A stretch of 64,000 nucleotides of DNA from Gnetum montanum (Eukaryota; Streptophyta; Gnetopsida; Gnetales; Gnetaceae). The DNA lies in the NCBI GenBank assembly GCA_015680685.1, contig MNCI01015029.1:491603-555602 (forward strand). The letters are read 5' to 3'. Shown piece by piece: positions 57,191 through 64,000 of the stretch (positions are counted from its first letter, which is position 1; every line of letters begins with the position of its first letter). A program made the position numbers and the translations under genes. Under the pieces are notes generated by a model, which saw only the letters and a list, made by a program, of their open reading frames with translations, made no database searches and was not told where the DNA came from.

Positions 57191-58845
57191 CCTTTAAAGA
57201 CTAATCTCAGCCTTCTTTTTTTCCTTCTCCTAACAAAGGTGTACATGTGTACTTTGGGAAGTAGCATAAACTTTAGGTTGAGTCATGTAAAATAATTTCA
57301 GCATTTGCCAAATCTACTTTTTTTGAGAGATAAAAGTGTTCTTTTTTACTTGTCGTATATGCAAATCTAGAAAAACACATCAACACATGATGACTTGTGG
57401 CTCACTCATGGTGGTAGATAAACCTTTTCAAAAAAATTTCATCAAATCCAAGATCATCTCAAAACTCCAAAAAACAAGTTACAATCTTCCAAAGTTGATC
57501 AAAAAATTTGAAATTTTTGACATGCCTTGTGGTTAAGGCATGGTAAACTACAGGACCTATGGTGAAACTTACACAACCTATGGTATCTCATTTTTAAGAA
57601 AATCACATTGACCATTACTTGTGATCTAACAAATTTTTTATTTTTTGATTGATTTTTGACTCCAAAAAAGACTAAGATGAATTCTTTCACTTCCATCTTT
57701 CAAAAATCCTAACAATGTCAAGTGTTAATTTTTTATGTTTTGGATGTCTTAAAGCTATAGAACTAGCTTTACTCAATCATAGGAGAATGATGAGGCATCT
57801 AGTAAATATTTTATATCTCCATGTAATCTTGAATGCATTAAACTCTTTGTGTGCACTTAAACTTGTAGTTTATGCTCATTTCAGAGTGTGTGGTACATCA
57901 TTAGTGTCAATGTAGCTAGTGCATGGATGAACCACTTCTATTACAAGTATTAAAACTATAAATACACAAAGTAGAGAGCCCTAAAGTGTCATTCATTTCA
58001 AAATTTTCCTTGTATTTTCTAAGATGAAGTGTTTTTCCTCCCTTGGGTAACTATGCATTTTCTTTAGTTCTTTTAATGTATTTTAATTCATTACTTCAGT
58101 ATTCTATGTGACTCTATCCAAGTGCTAGCATGCTTTCATAACCTAGAATTATTTAGTTGATACAGAGTTAGGTATTTGCATAGTGAATAAAGCTTATGAT
58201 TTTTTCTTTTTCTTTACAATATTTATCTGCAATTAATATTTAAAATACCAAAAATACAAGCTCAATGTTGTATCAATAATTAAATAATTTTAAAAATTTA
58301 TTATTATTTATATAATTAATTAATTATTAATTAGTTAATTATGTGGTGTTGTGATGATTCATTCTTGCCTAAAGAGGTTAGATTTGTATAGCATACTATT
58401 GGATCATTAAGAATGCAATTAAGAAGCCATTTGTACATTTTCCAAGTGTTTAGAGTTCCACCTATCTCTTTGAAGATTATGATGCACTTTTGTATGAGAT
58501 TCATTGCACCTATCTATGGATAATTCAATGTAATCATGCCTTTAATTGATAGAAAGCCATAAGGCTTAAGGCCTATTCTTGACGTTTTAAATGCATTACA
58601 CAAAAAGTGAAACACTCTACTTTTGAAAGATGTCTGTCATGAAAAACATGAAATACTCCCCATAAAAACATTTTAGATACTACTCTTACCCTAAAAACAT
58701 TACTTTCTTCTGACTCCTGTGACCACCTCCCCCTCTTCCCTCCCACCTATTCCCCCAAAATCTATACCCTACCACTGTACATACACTACTTTTTGTTAGC
58801 ACTCCCACCTTCCCCTAACAACAAAACACTACTTTTTTTTAACTA
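57191..58845. other. Unassigned AT-rich sequence
   Basis: No domain recognised. A pyrimidine-rich part at about 58700-58830 has many CACTACTTTTT stretches; the plus-strand short frame 57715-57915 is not convincing. Confidence 0.4.
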
Positions 58846-59340
58846 CTATAACCTTCTCTCCATCCTCTCCCCATTGAAAACATTTTAGACACTACTTTTT
58901 TATTATTTGATTGTGTTACTAGCCCCAAGTTATCCTAGCTTTTCATGCCTTTTCATGGAACTTTGCAAACTTCTATTTTCCTTAAAAATTACAATACCTT
59001 GGGAATGAAAATGCACTTTCAATATTTTTAGGTGATTGTGTTAAGATGAGATACTTAATAAGCCTTCAAAAACTAGTCAAATAGTACCCTCTTTGTAATT
59101 GCTATAACCCTCTCTCCATCTTTACCTCTAAAAACATTTTAGACACTACTTTTTATTATTGGATTGTGTTACTAGCCCCAAGTTATCTTGCCTTTTCATG
59201 GAACTTTGTAAACTTCTATTTTTCCTTAAAAATTGTAATATCTTGGGAATGAGAATGTACTTTCAATATTTTTAGGTGATTGGGCTAAGATGAAACAATA
59301 ATCCTTCAAAAAACTAGTCAAACAAGACCCTTTTTTGTAG
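58846..59340. repeat. 256-bp tandem duplication
   Basis: Two units, from 58846 (CTATAACCTTCTCTCCATCC) and 59102 (CTATAACCCTCTCTCCATCT), each carrying ACATTTTAGACACTACTTTT, CTAGCCCCAAGTTATC and TTCAATATTTTTAGGTGATT. Part of the unit is also present once at 32290-32400, next to the other LRR copy. Confidence 0.8.
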
Positions 59341-59439
59341 CTATAGTTGGGTAGAATGATAATTTCTAATATAGTTCATTCTTTATAAATGCAGATCCCT
59401 TCTCCATAAATACATCCTTAAATTATTCACAATACATAT

Positions 59440-59965
59440 ATTTTATTTGATGGATCAATGCCCTGACTATTCTAAAGATATCTCCATCTACAAATTAGAG
59501 CATCACTGTCTATTAGTTATGTTCAGAATTCTAAGATTTTTCAGTTGTAATATTATGTCCTTAGAATCTTTAGTTAAGCCATCACACTTAGACAATTTTA
59601 ACTCTACTAAGCTTCTCAAATTTGTGAAACCCTATGCTAAATCTTTTACCTTAATGTTTTCACATATCAAATTTTGTAAGTTAGTAAGCATGCCTATAGT
59701 TTTAGGTAGAGTCTTGAGCTCTAATCAAATAAAAACAATTACTCCAACTTAGCTTCTCAAATTTGCAAAAACCTATGGCAAAGATTTTACCTTAATTTTT
59801 TCATACATCAACTTTTGTGAGTTAGTTAGCATGCCTATAGTTTCACGTAGAGTCCTAAGCTCCAATCAAATAAAAACAATTACTCCAACTTAGCTAACAT
59901 GCCTATGTTTTCTGGTAGACTGTTTAGCTTAGGGCAATATCCTAATGCCAATGTCTGTAATGCTA
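59440..59965 (-). pseudogene. NBS-LRR-type leucine-rich repeat pseudogene, copy 2
   Basis: LRR remnant on the minus strand: ALGYCPKLNSLPENIGMLAK (59960-59890), then a duplicated repeat block (two ~142-bp units, 59607-59747 and 59748-59889), then SLVELKLSKCDGLTKDSKD and LQLKNLRILNITN (about 59600-59500). It matches the 3' part of copy 1 (SLVELEFSKCGGLTEDS) and its 3' flank. Stops present; only the C-terminal LRR part is left. Copia pol begins right of it at about 59975. Confidence 0.8.
59607..59889. repeat. 142-bp tandem duplication inside LRR copy 2
   Basis: Two units carry AGCTTCTCAAATTTG, CATGCCTATAGTTT and CAAATAAAAACAATTACTCC. Copy 1 has only one. The period is not a whole number of 24-residue repeats, so it shifts the frame. 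Confidence 0.75.
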
Positions 59966-59974
59966 TTAATTTCA

Positions 59975-61975
59975 ATTATCTTCAAGTTTTTGGATGTGAA
60001 TCTTATGTTCATGTTCCAAAAATTGATAGATCAAAATTAGACTATAAGTTTGTAAGATGTATTTTCCTTGGTTATGGTCATGGTGATAAATTTTATAAGT
60101 TATACAACTCAGAAACTAATAGGGTTATCTATAGTCATGATGTTGTGTTTAGAGAGTTTTGTAGATATATTAAGTGTAATCTCTCTAATGATGTAACACC
60201 TATCTTTTTCAGTTAATAAAGGAAATTTAGGGGATCATCCTCCTTCAGTAGGATATATTTCTCCTCACCAACAAGATGATGTGAATAATATACAAGAAGT
60301 AAGTACAAGGGAACATGTAAGTGAAGATGAGGAAATAGAGTGTCAACATGATGCTCCATCAACTTCACAACCCTTAAGATTTTCTAATCACATAAGAAAA
60401 TTATCCACTTGATTTGAAAATTAAATTCTAATCGCTAAAGCTAAACCACTTACTTATGATAAAGTATGTACATCTCTTTATCATAAAGAATGAAAACAAG
60501 TGATAGATGATGAACTACTTTCTATTCATAAGAATAAGACATGAAAATTGGGTGAACTTCCATTTTATAGAAAACAAATTAGATGTAAATGGGTGTTCAA
60601 AATTAAATCTGGTGACCAATTTAAAGCACATCTTGTTGCCAAGGATTATTCCCAAAATAAGGGAATTGATTATGATGAAATATTCTCTCATATGGTAAAA
60701 TTAACATCCATTAGATCATTGCTATCAATAACAACAACTTATGATCTAGAAATTAAACAAATGAATGTAAAAACTGCTTTACTCAATGGTGATCTTGAGG
60801 AGAAAATATATATGCTTCAATCTAAAGGGTATGAAGTGAAAGGAAAAGAGCATATGATATGTCAATTGTTAAGATCATTGTATGGCTCAAACAAGCACCA
60901 AGAATGTGGAATAAAAAATTTAATAAACACATGTTAAATCTTGACCTCATTAAAAGGTAGGAAGATGCCTACTTATATGTCAAAAATAAAAATGGAAAAC
61001 TCTTAATTTTATTCCTATATGTCGATGACATGTTAATAGTAAGAAGTAACATGGATGAAATTAAGGATTTGAAGCAACTTCTTTCTTCTTAGTTTAAAAT
61101 GAAAGATCTAGGTGTTGTTAAAATAATTTTTGGCATGGAAACTGAAAGAAAGAGAGGTAATAACAAACTTTGGGTTGGACAATTTGCATATGTGCAAAAT
61201 ATCTTAAAAAGATATAATATGCAAGATTGTAAGCCTATGGCAAGACCTTGTAAAACTGGGATGAAATTCTTAGTTGAATAGTGCTCTAAGATAGATGATA
61301 AAAAAGAGCTTATAAATAAAAATTCCATATGCTAGTGCTATCCGGAATTCGATGTCTAGAATGGTCAATATTAGATCTGATATTGCATACATTGTTGGAA
61401 AACTCAGCAGGTATATGTCTAATCCAAGAAAATAACATTGGATTATTGTAAAATGAATTTTCTGATATCTTTGTGGTACTATGAACTTTGGTATTTGTTA
61501 TCAAAGTGATTCTTCCATTCTACATGATTATGTGGATGTTGATTAGGGTGGGGATTTAGACAACAGAAAATCAACTACTAGATATGTGTTTAATATCTTT
61601 GGTGATGATATCTCTTGGAAAAGCCAATTGTAGTCTTATGTAGCTTTTTGTACTACTAAATTAGAATATGTTGCTATAAACCTAGCTAGTTGAGAAGCAA
61701 CATGGCTTCAAAGATTAGTGGCTGAACTCAAAATTGAAAAAAAGATTTTGAAAATTGGCTGTGATAACCATAGTGTAATTTATATATCCAAGAATCCCAC
61801 TTTCCATAGTAGGATGAAGCATATACAAATACAGTATCATTATATTCAAGGGTAGGTAAATGAACAAATGATTCTTCTCGAAAAAATTAAGATAGAAGAA
61901 AATCCTACTTATATGATGACAAAATCTTTATCTGCTAAAACATTTTTATGGTGTTGAACAGTTGTTGGTGTCATG
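59975..61975 (+). pseudogene. Ty1/copia pol (Tork-like), 5' truncated
   Basis: The first part is the end of integrase (59980-60216): LQVFGCESYVHVPKIDRSKL, FLGYGHGDKFYKLY and VIYSHDVVFREF. RT (60548-61080) has CKWVFKIKSGDQFKAHLVAK, NVKTALLNGDLEEKIYMLQ (for the usual DVKTAFLNG) and YVDDMLIVRSNMDEIKDL with the DD pair kept. A connecting part (61099-61281) has MKDLGVVKIIFGMETERKRG. RNase H (about 61320-61900) has SDIAYIVGKLSRYMSNP, STTRYVFNIFGDDISWKSQL and FHSRMKHIQIQYHYIQ. Stops and shifts are spread throughout. It lacks gag, protease and most of integrase; its left end abuts LRR copy 2. Confidence 0.85.
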
Positions 61976-62829
61976 GAAGTGATATCATCTAAGGTCTAAA
62001 TTAGGCTTCAAGATAACATTGCCTTCAGGAGAGAGAATTATGAGTGAAGTAAAGACAACTTTTGTTCACCTAAGCTTAGATATTATCATCTTTTTTATTA
62101 CAAGAACTATCTTTTTTGTAATTGTGTGGTACAATAGTTATGTTGTAATAAACTATAGTGTTGAATATTTAACTGCAAATATTTGAAATATAGTCAATGT
62201 AAATCTATTATTCATCTCTATTATTTTACTATTGTTAATATCTTGTTTACATTTGGTTAACACTATATGTGAATGTTCATCCCATGCCATCAATATGATT
62301 ACAAGGAAGTCTTGAAAGCAGTGTGTTTGGTTTTCATCCCTATGCTTTTTTCTTTTTCATTCTTTATTGTTCATTGTGGTATAGAAATTTTTTCTGAGCT
62401 GACATAAAGATCTAGGAGCTTTTTTCCTACTAGGGTTTTTCTCATTTTTCCCTAGGATATATTATTATGTTTTTTTGTTGATTTATTTTTTACTATTATG
62501 ATGAATGATCTAAAAATCACAAATGGCGATTATAGGTTATACCAAAACAAAGATCAATAAAAAATAAATTAAAAAAAGTCAAATTAATCCAAGTATCAAA
62601 TAAAATTGGTAGTGTGATAAGGTGATTATTTTCAAGAAGAAATACATGGGTTAGAAAACCATCCATAAAAAAGTTAAATGAAATTATGGAGTTAAATAAA
62701 GTAATAAACAACGTTAATGTTTTCAAACCTTTTTATTTGAGATATTGTAGATAGAATACTTATTGATTTTATCTAAAATCATTGTCTTCGAAATATCATG
62801 AACCATCACTTCTTCCTCATTTTCCCATT
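61976..62829. other. Region after copia pol, probable decayed 3' end, no gene
   Basis: GGAGAGAGAATTATGAGTGA (62019-62038) could be the polypurine tract and LTR start, but no LTR end or second copy is visible to prove it. The rest is AT-rich and noncoding. CCATT (62825-62829) lies left of LTR A6. Confidence 0.4.
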
Positions 62830-63732
62830 TGATGAGCCACGAGGTATCCGTACACCAAACCATACAAATCATGAAGCATTCATGTGCAACTTAGTCGCAA
62901 AATTTATCATTTCCAGTGCACTAGTCCTTTAGGAAGTGAATCTTGCCCTAAGGTCAATCATTATCCTTCCAATTACACTTGTGATGTACATTGGTATGGT
63001 TAAGTGTAACTAAGGCATATGATTTTTATCATTTTGTGTTTTATAAGGTGGTGCTCAAATGTAGATAAAAAGAATTTGATTAACTAATCTAAATTAGCTA
63101 ACTAACTGGCATTTAACTAATCCTAACATAAGTATCCAATCCCACTTTCCGTACATGTCTTAAACCCACATATCCACTACTGGGTGACCAAGCGCTATGC
63201 TATTAGGCATACCAAGCAATAACACTGCTGGGATTACCAAGAAAATATGTGTTATGCTTGAAGTGGTCATACTTATGTGTGTACTCTATCTAGCCTAATT
63301 GCTTCATTATACTAATTGAAAACATTTAATAAATAACTAAAAACATTAAATGCATAAATTAAATAGTTAATCTATCCAAAGTGCTGCAAGATTTATTAGA
63401 AAGCTCATCTTTATTGTCGCACACACTGTTATGCTCAGGAACAACAATGCTTGAATAAAGATCTATATACTCAATGACTCTTGTTGCAGGCACTCAGGAA
63501 AAAATTCTAACTTTCAAATAGAAAAAATGTAAGATTTCTGCTACAACTACAATCTCTACTTACCATAAATGTGGTTGCAATCTTGTATTTATAGCTAACT
63601 ACAAGCACTATGTCAATGAGGCCATGTCAATGCATGATATGATGCATCAACTAGGACTAGTCAATGAGGCCTAGATGATAAGGCTATGTCAACAAGGTTT
63701 CATCAATGTAACCAATAGAACGTGACGTATCA
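62830..63732 (-). repeat. Family A LTR, copy A6 (3' LTR)
   Basis: 903 bp. Starts TGATACGTCACGTTCTATTG on the minus strand at 63732; left end TGATGAGCCACGAGG at 62830. Contains GTATGGTTAAGTGTAACTAAGG and GCTGGGATTACCAAG; inverted TATA (TTGTATTTATAGC) near 63580. The left side has no primer site, so it is the 3' LTR of an element whose body lies to the right. Confidence 0.85.
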
Positions 63733-64000
63733 TATCCCCATGACTAAATGAAAACTTTTCCTTGAGTTCTTTTACAAAATTCAGAAGGTATGAGATTATT
63801 GACTAATGTTTTCTCAAACAAAAAAAAAAACTAACTAACTTCACAAAAAATGGAGTGCTTGGGTGTACAGGTTAACACATTACAAAAAATGATGGTATTT
63901 AGGACACAAAATTAAACATAATGACTTAACTTTTCAAAAATTAGATAGCACATTTATTGATGGTGTAAAGATTGTTAAAGAAGATCAGATGATTCCAAGT
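63733..64000 (-). other. Family A polypurine-type tract and 3' untranslated region
   Basis: Minus strand AGTCATGGGGATA immediately before the LTR, preceded by AAGGAAAAGTTTTCATTT, as in the 3' ends at 34465 and 53252. Noncoding; the element continues outside the window. Confidence 0.65.

Noticed and set aside
1-64000. CRISPR arrays, bacterial operons, rRNA
   Set aside because: None seen; the repeats are LTRs and short tandem arrays, and the content is eukaryotic.

Overview
The window looks like a piece of a very large, retrotransposon-filled plant genome. A gymnosperm is my best guess, from the density of old nested LTR elements and the style of the LRR remnants, but no species can be named. 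I find no intact cellular gene. Nearly every coding stretch is a broken transposon gene (gag, protease, RT, RNase H, integrase or a 3' ORF) or a piece of a disease-resistance-type LRR gene. Most of the sequence is AT-rich and poor in CpG, as expected for old methylated DNA; a few younger insertions keep CpG.

Two Ty3/gypsy families dominate. Family A (my label) has LTRs of about 0.8-0.9 kb that begin TGATGA, and a primer site like the one complementary to tRNA-Asp used by Athila/Tat elements. Its pieces together give the order gag, protease, RT, RNase H, integrase, an extra 3' ORF, then PPT and LTR. Family B has LTRs of about 1.45-1.7 kb that begin TGAAA-ACCAC, a different primer site (TGGCGCTA-AAGGAGG) and a different gag. 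The two B copies here hold gag and protease but no RT.

Layout. 1-680: young family A LTR (minus), abutting a family B protease. 680-6406: family B element (minus) with LTR, primer site, gag and protease. 6407-16091: old family A element (minus), its integrase split by a 2.79-kb insertion (6709-9494) with a perfect 5-bp target duplication. 16092-20275: RTE-type LINE tail, tRNA-like boxes, an LTR-like promoter block and unassigned DNA. 20280-26088 and 26089-29850: two more broken family A elements (minus), fused at an LTR/protease junction. 29851-33990: unassigned DNA, then an LRR pseudogene (minus). 34015-38028: a short family A derivative (minus) carrying only the 3' ORF. 38611-54740: a three-level nest, with a minus-strand copia element split by a family A element (plus), which is itself split by a family B element (plus). 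54741-58845: unassigned DNA, an unknown coding remnant and a copia fragment. 58846-59965: tandem repeats and a second LRR pseudogene (minus). 59975-61975: decayed copia pol (plus). 62830-64000: 3' LTR and 3' internal end of another family A element (minus) that runs off the window.

The genes do not form a working pathway. What the window records is the order of insertions, which can be read from target duplications and from host reading frames that resume across each insert.
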